Counted from the first letter of the stretch, positions 1-8,854 are shown. The stretch is DNA of 13,702 bases from Desulfurococcales archaeon (GCA_027037025.1 JALWBS010000020.1:1-13702), one strand, 5' to 3'. The notes: generated from the letters alone by a model not told the origin. A program made the numbers and translations.

Positions 1-3000
1 AGAAGCTTCTTCTCGAACTCTTCTAGACTCGACTCGTCGTCGGGCGGCAACGCTCCTCCCGTGAGCATGGAGTACACGAGCTTACCCCTATCCGTAGCTA
101 TGACGACCCCCGCCTCCACCCTCTTCACGTACCTCCTATCGAAGAGCGTTGCAACGATCTTTGCGTACGTGCTCGGTCTACCAACGCCCCAGCTCTTCAT
201 CCACTTAACGATGTCTCCCTCGTTAGGTAGCCTAACCCTCAAGCTTATGGATGCAACCCTGATCTTCTTAGCACGGATCTTGACCTCTTTACCGAGGTGG
301 TTAGGAACGATCTTCCCTGCGAGAGCCATAGGCTCGTACATACCTAGGAAGCTACTCACTCTATCCTCTTCGGGAACGACGAAGATCTCGACGTCCGTGA
401 CTAGAGGAATCTCGAGGTCGCCTACAATGGTCTTAACGATCTTGCTCCTGCTCTTGATGGGCACACCGCTGATCTCCTTAACCACGTACCTAAGTCTCCT
501 CGCCTTAACTTCCCTCATCTGGCTAGCCATGAACCTCCTAAAGATGAGGTCGTACACTCTGTAGTGATCCTCGGTTAGCCTCTGCGGAAGCTCTATGACT
601 CCCTCAGCCACGAGCTCCCTAAGCTTCGATGCATCGATTGGTCTCGTAGGTCTTATACACTCGTGAGCACCCACGATCCCTCTAGCCCACGTCCTTGGCT
701 TGAAGAGGTTGGTCATGCCTACGCTCTCTAGGTATTGCCTAGCCACAGCTATGCCAGCATCCGACACCCTGGTGCTATCGGTTCGATGATACGTTATGAG
801 GCCCATCTCGAAGAGCTGCTGAGCAATGGCCATGACCCTCTCCACGCCCATCCTAAACCTCGTTGAGGCCTCTACGAGTAGCTCATCGGTTGTGAACGGC
901 GGTGGCGGCGGTAGCTCGACCTCCTCTTCATTGACGAGCTCGAGAACAACCTCGAGCTCTTCACTACGCTCTAGTTTCCCGAAGCTGTCTACAGCTTCCC
1001 TAGAGACGTAGATCGATACCCCTCGGGAGCTGGGTAGCTGGAGCTGCATCCTTAGGTACCTACTCTCAGTAACGTCGTGCAGGTAGTGTCTCCTAACCAC
1101 GTAGCCGAGAGTCGGTGTCTGCACCCTGCCAGCGCTGAGCGTCTTGACTACGGTGCGCGCTAACAGAGCTACCCTAACCCTTAGGTAGTCGGAGAGAGCG
1201 AACCCTATCCACCTATCCTCGACTCTCCTAGCGATCTGGGCCTCGACCATGTTTATGTCTATGCCCCTCAGCTCCTCCAGAGCCCTGAGAATAGCCTTTC
1301 TAGTCACCTCGTGGAACTCCATCCTCTTGATGCTCTTGGAGAAGGGTGCGAGCGTTATGGAGAGATCGAACCCTATCTTCTCTCCCTCCGCATCGGGATC
1401 GGTGCCTATCAACACCTCGTCCACTTCCATAGCCAGCCTCTTCAGCACGTTGACGACCTCCATGGAGTTCTTGGTGAACCTCGCTAACCTCTTCCTAAGC
1501 AGCTCCTCGCGACCTTCGCGATCGACGAACGATACTCTCTCCACCCTTTCTCCCTCACCAACCTCGACGAGACCGAGCTGACACCTTGGGCAGTAGTCGT
1601 GTACGAGGAACTGCTTGCCGCATACCAAGCACCTCTTCATGGCTCCGTAGATGGGTAAGAACGCTGGTACGCCAACGCTGATCCCAGCTTTTCTGAGTCG
1701 GAGCTTTACTCCGAAGATCTCGACCTCGTCCCCGGAAACTCCGAGACCTTCCTCGAAGTCTCCGTACTCAACAACGTCGTAGACGTGGCCCCCGCTAGCC
1801 GTTATCACGATGTGGAGATTGCCTAAATCAACCTCGTACGCTCTGAGAGGCCCTAGGTCTCGGTAGCTGGGCCTACCAAAGAACCTCGCTATGGTTCGAG
1901 CCTTGTTCGGGCTCTCGACAACGATGAGCACGGTTTTGACGAGCTCCATCGGCGCGGCTCCCTTGACGAAGAGCTCGCCGCTAACAACCTTCTTCACGAG
2001 CTCTCGATCCCTGTCCACCTCTTCCAAAACCTTCTGCAGCTCACCGCTCTCCTCCAACTCTTTCAGAGGTCTGAAGGCGAAGTCGTCTATGTACACCCTC
2101 ATCCTTCTCTCTAAGCCACGCAGCAACCTCTCATCGTCGACCAGCACCAGCGATATGCCTTGCGTTATGCCGCCCGCGAAGAGCCTAGAGGTTCTGCCGC
2201 TAGCCTGTATATACGTTGGTGCGTCGGGTATCATCATGTATAGCACGCCCTCCTCCTCAACGATCGCTATGTTGGGGTTCTTCTTCAGGGCTTCGAGGAT
2301 CTCGGGTTTCCTAAGCAGGTTCTCAACGTAGTCGTGGATCTCGACGACGAGCTTCTGATACGGAGTCTCTACGACGCCTTGCGAAACCCTCTCCACTAAC
2401 ATCCTGAGCTCGGGAGCTGACAACGTTCTTAGGATTCTGCGTAGGTTCGTCATGTACCTCTGAATCTTCTCACGCTCTTGCTCTGGAACAACCTCGGCTA
2501 AGACCGCCAGGATCCTCATGAGCGTTGTCGGTGAGTACTCAACCCTCGATATATTGACTTTGTGCCTCGGAACCCCAACGAATATCGCGTACCTAACCCT
2601 CTCGGGCAGGTCTAGGCCTCTAACCAGCAACCCGTAGTAGATCGCTACACCGACCAGAACGTCGATCTCTCCGGATCTGAACTTATCTATCGTTTCAAGC
2701 GAAGGCTTTCTAGCCGTGACTCCCTCAGCTCTTACACCAGCCTTCCTAAGAACCTCGACGATCCTCTCGACGAACTCGACGCCCTTGTCTACCGGAACGA
2801 ATATTAGCCCACCACCGCGCCCAAGCTTATCTACGATGCTGGGCAGCATCTCGAGGGCTACGCGTTCGAAGTCCTCGGATCCTACGACTAGGTACGCATC
2901 CAGGATCTTTCTGTAGAGCTCGAGCTTACCACCTATGTCGAAACCTAGTAGGTACCTGAAGAACCTGATCCTCCTACCCCTCGCTCTACCCGTAGCGGAG

Positions 3001-4739
3001 CTGACGATGACTATGCCCTTGTCAACTCTTCGCTTCTCGATCAGCTCCTCAGCCAACCTGTGGGCGTAGGTGGTTAAGAGCGTTCTGATGAACTTGGATA
3101 AGCTAGACCTATCAACTCTACCACCGATCCTCTTAAGAAGATCCACGATGTCTGCAAGCTCTCGATCGCTCGCGTCTTCGTTAACTATCGATTCCACGAT
3201 GTCGAACCTAGGGACGAGAACCCTCTCGCCCTTCCTACGACTCTCGGTGTATAGGTTCTTAACGTCCTTCTTAACCGTCAAGACCTCCCTCAGCTTCCTA
3301 ACCCTCTCGCCCTCGGAGATCCTCAAAACGAAGATCTTCTCGCCATCCTCGGTAATCGTCGGTTGTAGCTCGAGACCCATGTCGAAGCCCACGAGCTGCA
3401 ACACGTAGTCTATCAACTTGCTGCCCTTCATGATGGCGTCCACGTCATCCACGAAGGCGTAATCGATCCTCACGTTTGCAAGCTCGTCCGCGAACCTCCT
3501 CATAGTCTCTTCATCGATACATACCTGTGGAAACACCTTCTTGGCGAGGCCCCTCGAAGGAGCTTCTCCAGCGCAGACCTCCTCAACGATTCTACGCAGA
3601 TTCTTCCTGAAAACCCATAGGAAGGGCATTGAGAACGGGTTCCCGCCCTTCTTAGCGAATCTACTAAACTTCGAGTGTACGTAGGCTGAGGTAGTGATCA
3701 ATACGTAGAAGTTTCCTTTCAGGATACGTTCCTCGATTGCTACTCGACTATGCTTTGACCCATCCGGTAGCTGCTGCGGTGGTACTGCCAAGACCCCATC
3801 GCTAACCATCTTAAGTATCTCGAGCATTCTCGAACCATCGACCTCGATACCCATCGAGCGAAATACCTGAGCGACCTCGTCTACGCGCTCACCGAGCCTC
3901 TCGACGAACTTCATGATCCTCTCGAAGTACTGCTTGACCAACACCCTCGTGGGCACGAGCACGTACGTCCTGAACTTCCTACCTTCGAGAAGTTGGTTAA
4001 GAATCGCTAGGTAGAGAGCCGATACAAGGCCAAAAGTTGTTTTTCCAACGCCGGTCGGAGCTATCATTGCGAAGCTCTGCTTCTCGACGACTCTATACAT
4101 CCAAGCTCTCTGAATGTTCCACGGTTTGTTACCTACGCAGATCTCGAAGAATTTCTCGAATCCCTCAACAACTCTCTTGACGAAGATCAGCTTAGATAGC
4201 TCTTCTCCGAGCGCACTCCTCTTATCCCTGTCTACGAGCATGGAGAGACCAACGCTCCACACGCGGCGACGCACTTCCGATGTTAGTACCAGCAGCTTTG
4301 CTTCGAGATCGGCTAGCCGTGAGCTCAGCTTGGAGATTGCATCATCTATGCACTTAACCACGTTCTCTAGACCAGGGGAGGCCCCAACAACTTTCGACAA
4401 CGCTTCGAGGAGATCCCTACTCAGTGAAGAGGATGATAAGGCTACGTCCTTAACGCTCTTCAGCCACTCAACGATGAAGAGAGACGATTCGTACTCGTCC
4501 ACCGTGCTCAGGAGCTCGCGAACCGCATCCTCGTTCACAACACCTAGCTTGCTGAGCTTAGTGAGACAGCTACGGCACAGAGGAATTCCGAGAAGTAGAA
4601 GCGAGTCCTCCACAGCTCCTCCGCAAGATAAGCAGAGCCCCCTGTAGATCCCACGACTCAAGATCGCTCTGGATTCCTGACCTCGCTCAACCGTTACGGT
4701 GCTGAGGAAAGTCTTAGACAAGCTGTCTACCCCTTCCAT
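1..4739 (-). CDS. rgy: Reverse gyrase, partial at the C-terminal (left) edge
   Basis: This enzyme introduces positive supercoils into DNA with ATP; it joins a helicase-like half to a type IA topoisomerase half. Visible in 1579 codons: zinc finger C36-x2-C39 with C55-x2-C58; Walker A GVGKT at 230-234; DDVDA box 431-435; SSAT 580-583; a QASGRTSR motif VI; toprim glutamate E942 in VVESPNKA; second zinc finger C1037, C1040, C1050, C1053; DPDAE with D1114, D1116, E1118; catalytic Tyr Y1317 in ITYHRTDST. The frame is still open at base 1, but the distance past Y1317 (about 260 residues) suggests only a short tail is missing. The family is usually about 1000-1300 residues; this one is near 1600, the excess lying in the helicase half (Walker A unusually far in, about 65 residues between F358 and D426). 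No intein motifs were seen. The ATG at 4739 has no Shine-Dalgarno but a TATA box about 33 nt upstream, so the mRNA is probably almost leaderless. Confidence 0.97.
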   Translation of the reverse strand, partial: MEGVDSLSKTFLSTVTVERGQESRAILSRGIYRGLCLSCGGAVEDSLLLLGIPLCRSCLTKLSKLGVVNEDAVRELLSTVDEYESSLFIVEWLKSVKDVALSSSSLSRDLLEALSKVVGASPGLENVVKCIDDAISKLSSRLADLEAKLLVLTSEVRRRVWSVGLSMLVDRDKRSALGEELSKLIFVKRVVEGFEKFFEICVGNKPWNIQRAWMYRVVEKQSFAMIAPTGVGKTTFGLVSALYLAILNQLLEGRKFRTYVLVPTRVLVKQYFERIMKFVERLGERVDEVAQVFRSMGIEVDGSRMLEILKMVSDGVLAVPPQQLPDGSKHSRVAIEERILKGNFYVLITTSAYVHSKFSRFAKKGGNPFSMPFLWVFRKNLRRIVEEVCAGEAPSRGLAKKVFPQVCIDEETMRRFADELANVRIDYAFVDDVDAIMKGSKLIDYVLQLVGFDMGLELQPTITEDGEKIFVLRISEGERVRKLREVLTVKKDVKNLYTESRRKGERVLVPRFDIVESIVNEDASDRELADIVDLLKRIGGRVDRSSLSKFIRTLLTTYAHRLAEELIEKRRVDKGIVIVSSATGRARGRRIRFFRYLLGFDIGGKLELYRKILDAYLVVGSEDFERVALEMLPSIVDKLGRGGGLIFVPVDKGVEFVERIVEVLRKAGVRAEGVTARKPSLETIDKFRSGEIDVLVGVAIYYGLLVRGLDLPERVRYAIFVGVPRHKVNISRVEYSPTTLMRILAVLAEVVPEQEREKIQRYMTNLRRILRTLSAPELRMLVERVSQGVVETPYQKLVVEIHDYVENLLRKPEILEALKKNPNIAIVEEEGVLYMMIPDAPTYIQASGRTSRLFAGGITQGISLVLVDDERLLRGLERRMRVYIDDFAFRPLKELEESGELQKVLEEVDRDRELVKKVVSGELFVKGAAPMELVKTVLIVVESPNKARTIARFFGRPSYRDLGPLRAYEVDLGNLHIVITASGGHVYDVVEYGDFEEGLGVSGDEVEIFGVKLRLRKAGISVGVPAFLPIYGAMKRCLVCGKQFLVHDYCPRCQLGLVEVGEGERVERVSFVDREGREELLRKRLARFTKNSMEVVNVLKRLAMEVDEVLIGTDPDAEGEKIGFDLSITLAPFSKSIKRMEFHEVTRKAILRALEELRGIDINMVEAQIARRVEDRWIGFALSDYLRVRVALLARTVVKTLSAGRVQTPTLGYVVRRHYLHDVTESRYLRMQLQLPSSRGVSIYVSREAVDSFGKLERSEELEVVLELVNEEEVELPPPPPFTTDELLVEASTRFRMGVERVMAIAQQLFEMGLITYHRTDSTRVSDAGIAVARQYLESVGMTNLFKPRTWARGIVGAHECIRPTRPIDASKLRELVAEGVIELPQRLTEDHYRVYDLIFRRFMASQMREVKARRLRYVVKEISGVPIKSRSKIVKTIVGDLEIPLVTDVEIFVVPEEDRVSSFLGMYEPMALAGKIVPNHLGKEVKIRAKKIRVASISLRVRLPNEGDIVKWMKSWGVGRPSTYAKIVATLFDRRYVKRVEAGVVIATDRGKLVYSMLTGGALPPDDESSLEEFEKKL

Positions 4740-4766
4740 CTAACAGACTCGTTTAGCGCTCTAAAC

Positions 4767-4776
4767 CGTTTATAAG
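4767..4776 (-). promoter_or_regulatory. TATA box of the reverse gyrase gene
   Basis: On the minus strand this reads CTTATAAACG, centred about 33 nt before the ATG at 4739. With the usual archaeal distance of 26-27 nt the transcript would start 5-7 nt before the start codon, which fits the absence of a ribosome binding site. It lies in the 55-nt gap after the upstream helicase gene, so the reverse gyrase can be transcribed independently of it. Confidence 0.6.
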
Positions 4777-4794
4777 GGTTGTTCGCCGCTGGAG

Positions 4795-6255
4795 CTACTC
4801 TACGCCTACGACGTTAACCCATTTAGGGAACCTATCTCTGTACCTATGGAACCTCCTATCTATTAGAACGGCGCGGCCACCCCATCTCATGAGCCTTCCA
4901 AGCGCTTGAACGGTTCTTAGGAGGGCTAGGTATGTGTAAACGGATTCGAATCCGTAGACTTTGCTCAACGCGTTGAGCTCGGGGGTAGGAGCTGGGTACG
5001 GCATGCCTGCCACTATAGCCATCCTCAAGCTTCTCGAAGGTGTTACACCCTCTGTAGCCCTTCCTCCCGCTACCTCCACAACCACCGTCCCCTCACCAAC
5101 TCTATCGATTGCTTCGGGAGGTGCGATCCTGAACCCCTTGCTGAGCAACCTCTTGCTAAGCTCTTCAGCTATTGCTCTGCTAGGAGCTACCACCAACGTG
5201 GCTACGTTCTTATCGATGTGCTTCGCAACAGCTTCCGACAACCTATCTATGAAGTCCTCGCCTCGCTCCCTGAACCTCGTCGAGATGCTCGTGTCTATCA
5301 CGACGTCTATGGTCATAGGCGATCTCTCCACAGCAACCACCTTCTTACCGCGTGCTAGAGGAGGGGGTATGTAGGCAGTGGTCAAAACCCTCTTAGCACC
5401 GATGGAGATGCTCGGATCCTTAACCACGTAGATAACCTCGCCCTGCACATAAACGCGGCCACGTCTCCACGCATCCACTACCTCGAGGAGCTCAGGACAT
5501 CGTTCACCACACTCTTCCCCGATTCGAGCCAGTGCTTCGAGACCCTCCTCAGCGCTACTCCACCTTCTGTACAGAGACTTCAAAGCGTAGCAGAGTCTAG
5601 CATCGACGCTGCGCATGGCTTCGGCTAGCGAGTAGACGAAGATCCTATCCACTTTCACAACCAGGTTCTCGACATCCTCGAAGAGGGCGTGGCATTCATC
5701 TAGGAAGACCAGGTCCCACGTCCTTAGCTTATCGACTACCTCGGGATGATGTCGTAGGAACTCGTAGGTTGTGACTACGCGTCCATTCTTAAGAGCTGCT
5801 ATCACATGGGCTTTGAAGAGGCAAACCCCTTCCCTCACCGAAGCTTCTCTGATCTCCTCAGGCGTCGATAACCTCGAGCAGATCTCAACGTATCGAGATT
5901 CCGTAGCCTCGACGCACCTCCCAAGAATCCTCCTAGCTCTGCAAAACGCTGGAAAGGTGCGCGGGTCTTCACCTTCGGATAGAGGACAAAGGGAGTACCT
6001 GCCGAACAACGGTGCAAGTCTGTAACCTAGGAACTCCGCCATGTTCATCGCCACAACAACCTCAGCACGAGTTCGAACAACCATCGCTCCTCTCCGGAAC
6101 CTCCTCACCAACTCAGCTCCAAGCATCGTCTTTCCAAACCCTGGATAGGCCTCGAAAACGACTTCGTCAGCTGTGTTCAGTATGGAGACTAGCGTATCTA
6201 CGACATCGAGAACCCTCTTCCTAGCTAACTCCCGCTCCCTACCGAAACTAATCAA
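4795..6255 (-). CDS. XPD/Rad3-like (DinG-type) Fe-S superfamily 2 DNA helicase
   Basis: A 5'-3' DNA helicase of the XPD/DinG group, presumably acting in repair or replication restart. Numbering from a TTG at 6255 (486 aa): Walker A AYPGFGKT at 36-43; a cysteine-rich insertion with C90, C105, C114, C126 and C145, where the last sits in GVCLFKA like the final ligand of the XPD 4Fe-4S cluster; Walker B as DECH at 186-189 (a DEAH variant); motif VI VQALGRLMRW at about 449-458, then LIDRRF. Five cysteines are present where four are needed, so the exact ligands are uncertain. The frame continues to an ATG at 6321, but the extra 22 residues (rich in W, F and G) do not resemble the family, and Walker A at about residue 36 matches archaeal XPD. 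A possible TATA (GTTTTAGG, 6291-6297) also favours the inner start. It lies upstream of reverse gyrase on the same strand, 55 nt apart. It is shorter than canonical XPD, so it may be a paralogue. Confidence 0.85.
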   Translation of the reverse strand: MISFGRERELARKRVLDVVDTLVSILNTADEVVFEAYPGFGKTMLGAELVRRFRRGAMVVRTRAEVVVAMNMAEFLGYRLAPLFGRYSLCPLSEGEDPRTFPAFCRARRILGRCVEATESRYVEICSRLSTPEEIREASVREGVCLFKAHVIAALKNGRVVTTYEFLRHHPEVVDKLRTWDLVFLDECHALFEDVENLVVKVDRIFVYSLAEAMRSVDARLCYALKSLYRRWSSAEEGLEALARIGEECGERCPELLEVVDAWRRGRVYVQGEVIYVVKDPSISIGAKRVLTTAYIPPPLARGKKVVAVERSPMTIDVVIDTSISTRFRERGEDFIDRLSEAVAKHIDKNVATLVVAPSRAIAEELSKRLLSKGFRIAPPEAIDRVGEGTVVVEVAGGRATEGVTPSRSLRMAIVAGMPYPAPTPELNALSKVYGFESVYTYLALLRTVQALGRLMRWGGRAVLIDRRFHRYRDRFPKWVNVVGVE

Positions 6256-6502
6256 GTACTTTCGACCCCGAGGTAGTACGTTTCCAAAACCTAAAACCCC
6301 GAAGCAGAACCACGCCCACATCGCGACGGGGAAAGCGTTGCAACTTCATGAACAGCGTGCTCAACGCGTACAGGATGCGTTGCACATGCAATCGAATTGA
6401 CGGATCGCGAACTCTCAGTGAAATGGCTAAGCGATGTTATCCAGAGAGCATTTTAGCTATTTACGATGCCAACCATGTTGTAGAGTCTGCGGGTGCAAGG
6501 TT

Positions 6503-7852
6503 TTGCGCAGGGTGCTCGTGCTTGGACTAGATTCCCTCCCTCCAAAGGTTCTCTACGAGGGTTACGGCCAGGGTCTCAACATTGTTAGGGAGATCGTGAA
6601 CGATGGTCGTAGGTACGTGTTGAGGAGTTGCCATCCCCCGATAACGATACCAGCGTGGCTCGTGATGTTCACTGGAAAGAGCCCGGGAGAGCTGGGTATC
6701 TACGGCTTCAGACATAGGAGACCTGGAGATGTTGGTTCTAGCTACATAGTTGATTCGAGGTTCGTTAAAGAGCCAACGCTATGGGATCTAGCTGGTAAAG
6801 CTGGTAGACGTGTGGGAATCGTCGGTGTTCCACCTAGCTATCCACCTAAGCCCGTTAAGGGGTTCCTCATAACCGACTTCACTACGCCGGGACCTGACAA
6901 GCTCTACACCTTTCCTCCGTGGCTGAAAAGAGAGCTCGAGGAGATCTTCGGACCCTTCATCTTCGACGTCGTTTACAGGAGCTATGATAAGGATAGGGTT
7001 GCCAGCGAACTTCTTAAGATGGTCGAGCAGCACCTAGCGGTCGTGAAGTATCTACTAAGTAAGAAGGCGTGGGATCTCTTCGTGTACGTCGAGATAGGAG
7101 TTGATCGAGCTCACCACGCGTTCTGGAAGTACTTCGACGATTCCCACCCTAAGTACCAGCAGCACCCCGTTTACAGCACCGTTATACCGCGTGTGTACGA
7201 AGCGATAGACAAAGCTCTAGGAGAGATCCTAAAGATCGTGCCGCGCGATACCATTATAGTCGTTGCATCTGATCACGGGGTCAAGCCTATGAAGGGAGCT
7301 TTCGTAATCAACCAATGGCTAGAAGAGCAGGGTTACCTAAAGCTCAGGGAGAAGCCTAGGAGACCTGGCCAAGATCTCGATTCGTCCATGATAGACTGGG
7401 ACCACACGATTGCGTGGGGATGGGGAGGGTACTACTCGAGAATATTCATCAATTTAGAGGGGCGTGAACCCCGTGGCATAGTTAAGAAGTGGGAGTACGA
7501 AGACGTTGTGAAGCAGCTTAAGAAGGATATTGAGAAGATTCGTGGACCTAACGGCGAGCCCTGGAGAAACCTCGTGTACATACCACACGAGCTGTATCCC
7601 GAAGTCCGGGGTGATGCTCCTGATCTCATGGTCTACCTAGATGATCTGAATTGGAGACCCGCTGGAACCGTTGGCTGGGACACGCTGTACCTCCCTGAAA
7701 ACGATCGTGGACCCGACGATGCGGTACACGATTGGTTTGGAGTGTTCACGATCTACGATCCCGAGGGAACTATTGGTAGTGGAGTAGGCGGCGAGATACC
7801 GATAGAGAAGGCGTTCGAGGTTCTGAAGGAGATATCCTTATCGAGGTGCTGA
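6503..7852 (+). CDS. Alkaline phosphatase superfamily phosphohydrolase/nucleotide pyrophosphatase-like
   Basis: A two-metal phosphohydrolase of the type I phosphodiesterase/nucleotide pyrophosphatase branch (AP-superfamily phosphohydrolase/phosphomutase type); the substrate cannot be told from sequence. From the TTG at 6503 (449 aa) the ligands are all in place: D10 in LVLGLDSLP; nucleophile T48 in PPITIPAW; D201 and H205 in GVDRAHHAFW; D257 and H258 in SDHG; H409 in DDAVHDWFG. No signal peptide or membrane helix is seen, so it is probably cytoplasmic. An ATG at 6434 would add 23 cysteine-rich residues foreign to the family; the TTG gives the standard beta-strand start and has GGTG (6492-6495) 7 nt upstream. 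The acylphosphatase gene follows 41 nt after its stop, suggesting one transcript of two phosphate-ester hydrolases. Confidence 0.88.
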   Translation: MRRVLVLGLDSLPPKVLYEGYGQGLNIVREIVNDGRRYVLRSCHPPITIPAWLVMFTGKSPGELGIYGFRHRRPGDVGSSYIVDSRFVKEPTLWDLAGKAGRRVGIVGVPPSYPPKPVKGFLITDFTTPGPDKLYTFPPWLKRELEEIFGPFIFDVVYRSYDKDRVASELLKMVEQHLAVVKYLLSKKAWDLFVYVEIGVDRAHHAFWKYFDDSHPKYQQHPVYSTVIPRVYEAIDKALGEILKIVPRDTIIVVASDHGVKPMKGAFVINQWLEEQGYLKLREKPRRPGQDLDSSMIDWDHTIAWGWGGYYSRIFINLEGREPRGIVKKWEYEDVVKQLKKDIEKIRGPNGEPWRNLVYIPHELYPEVRGDAPDLMVYLDDLNWRPAGTVGWDTLYLPENDRGPDDAVHDWFGVFTIYDPEGTIGSGVGGEIPIEKAFEVLKEISLSRC

Positions 7853-7893
7853 CGCCCATCGACAACCCGTTGCCAAGCCTGGGGTGCGTAGCT

Positions 7894-8166
7894 ATGGAAT
7901 CGGAAGGGTTGTTGATAAGGGTGTACGGCGATGTGCAGGGAGTTGGCTTCAGAATGTTCATCAAGCGCTTAGCTGAGCAACTCGGCGTGAAGGGCTACGT
8001 TAGGAACCTAATCGATGGTTCCGTCGAAATATTCGTAGAGGGAGAAGGTTATCTGATCAGAAGGTTCGTGGAGGAACTACGCTTGAACAGCCCTACGGAG
8101 ATCGCGGATATGGTCATCGAGAACGCGAAGCCCCGAGGCTTCGAATCGTTCTACGTCGTTCCATGA
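7894..8166 (+). CDS. acyP: Acylphosphatase
   Basis: This enzyme hydrolyses the carboxyl-phosphate bond of acylphosphates in the cytoplasm. At 90 residues from the ATG at 7894 it has exactly the usual family length and a ferredoxin-like layout. The signature VYGDVQGVGFR ends in the phosphate-binding R20, and the catalytic Asn is N38 in GYVRNLIDGSVEIFVEG. The frame stays open upstream to an ATG at 7846 that would overlap the previous gene, but those 16 residues precede the conserved first strand, and a good GGGGTG ribosome binding site (7881-7886) lies 7 nt before 7894. It is probably co-transcribed with the phosphohydrolase. Its last 16 bases overlap the end of the convergent gene on the other strand. 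Confidence 0.95.
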   Translation: MESEGLLIRVYGDVQGVGFRMFIKRLAEQLGVKGYVRNLIDGSVEIFVEGEGYLIRRFVEELRLNSPTEIADMVIENAKPRGFESFYVVP

Positions 8167-8825
8167 ACAACTTCGAATCCTAGGGATCTACACACCTTCA
8201 CGACACCTTCGACGCCTTTCTTGCCGAACGCGTTGATTATCTTAAGCACGGTTGCACGGATCTCACGAGGATTCACGGGTTTCGTAGGGTAGATAACGAG
8301 CGAAGCTCCCTTCGATACGAGCTCCTTAGCAAAGCTCTTTATCCGAGGCGCTGGACATGTTAGTAGCACCACTACCTTCCCACCGAGCGGGTACATGAAG
8401 GGGATTATGTTTCTAGTTACGGCTACGCGCAACTCACTTACGTTGAAGGGCTTGCCTCGCACAACTGCTTCCAGAGCTATGTACAGAGGATACCTAAAGA
8501 ATACGTCGATTGACGGTGTTTGCGACGTCTCTATAGCGTAGCTACCCCTTGGAAGCATTAGGGATGCCACGACCCTAAGTCCGTGAGCCACGATTATCAC
8601 TAACCTGGCTCCGCACCTCCCTAGGGATACGAAGTCCTCGACGCTCATCGACTTGATCACTACCACGTTCTTAGCCGAGACATTTGCTCCGCTAACACAG
8701 CCCTCGACATCGAAGATAGCTACCTGTGCCTCTCCACAGGGAGGGGCGTGGACGTAGGGTATTAACAAGTCGTATAGAGAGCCCACTATCAAAGCTAAGA
8801 GGAGTGCTATCGATACACCGAACAA
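8151..8825 (-). CDS. Membrane-anchored protein of unknown function, possible CHAT/caspase-like fold
   Basis: I do not recognise a named family for this 224-residue protein. It begins with one hydrophobic segment (about residues 4-24), an anchor or uncleaved signal, followed by about 200 soluble residues probably outside the cell. Two motifs stand out: hydrophobic strand ARLVIIVAHG ending in H81-G82, and hydrophobic strand KVVVLLTC ending in C157, followed by a helix and then KGASLVIYPTKPVNPRE. This order (strand-HG, about 75 residues, strand-C, helix, GA-hydrophobic-P) resembles clan CD cysteine peptidases, especially CHAT domains (inference, not proven). Further cysteines are C30, C43, C71 and C212. 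The only standard start in the frame is the TTG at 8825; upstream codons to the stop at 8889-8891 contain none. There is no ribosome binding site, and an AT-rich element 25 nt upstream suggests a leaderless mRNA. It converges on and overlaps the acylphosphatase gene by 16 bases. Confidence 0.72.
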   Translation of the reverse strand: MFGVSIALLLALIVGSLYDLLIPYVHAPPCGEAQVAIFDVEGCVSGANVSAKNVVVIKSMSVEDFVSLGRCGARLVIIVAHGLRVVASLMLPRGSYAIETSQTPSIDVFFRYPLYIALEAVVRGKPFNVSELRVAVTRNIIPFMYPLGGKVVVLLTCPAPRIKSFAKELVSKGASLVIYPTKPVNPREIRATVLKIINAFGKKGVEGVVKVCRSLGFEVVHGTT

Positions 8826-8844
8826 CGCTGAGAATAGCTTGGCG

Positions 8845-8854
8845 CTAAACTTAG
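8845..8854. promoter_or_regulatory. Symmetric TATA-like element between a guide RNA gene and the CHAT-like gene
   Basis: The element reads CTAAACTTAG on plus and CTAAGTTTAG on minus, so it is nearly symmetric. Its centre is about 26 nt from the TTG at 8825 on minus and about 31 nt from the C box at 8881 on plus. The standard archaeal TATA-to-start distance would therefore begin both transcripts in the right place: a leaderless mRNA one way and a guide RNA with about 5 nt before its C box the other. Assigned from spacing only. Confidence 0.4.

Noticed and set aside
2230..2240. ATGATGA on the minus strand inside the reverse gyrase gene
   Set aside because: No CTGA lies 12-13 nt downstream; it simply encodes part of MMIPDAP.
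1..4739. Intein as the cause of the long reverse gyrase
   Set aside because: No Hint-type start Cys/Ser block or terminal His-Asn before Ser/Thr/Cys was seen, and the extra length is spread over several places.
6362..6382. Inverted repeat CAACGC...GCGTTG in the gap between the two divergent genes
   Set aside because: Only 6 bp with a 9-nt loop; it does not extend and no further RNA structure, C/D boxes or tRNA-like arms are visible in 6322-6502.
6434..6502. ATG start 23 codons upstream for the phosphohydrolase
   Set aside because: The extra residues are cysteine-rich and precede the conserved first strand; the TTG at 6503 has a GGTG ribosome binding site and fits the family.
7826..7852. Two CTGA motifs near the end of the phosphohydrolase gene as D boxes
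   Set aside because: No C or C' box (TGATGA-like) lies at the required distance on either side.
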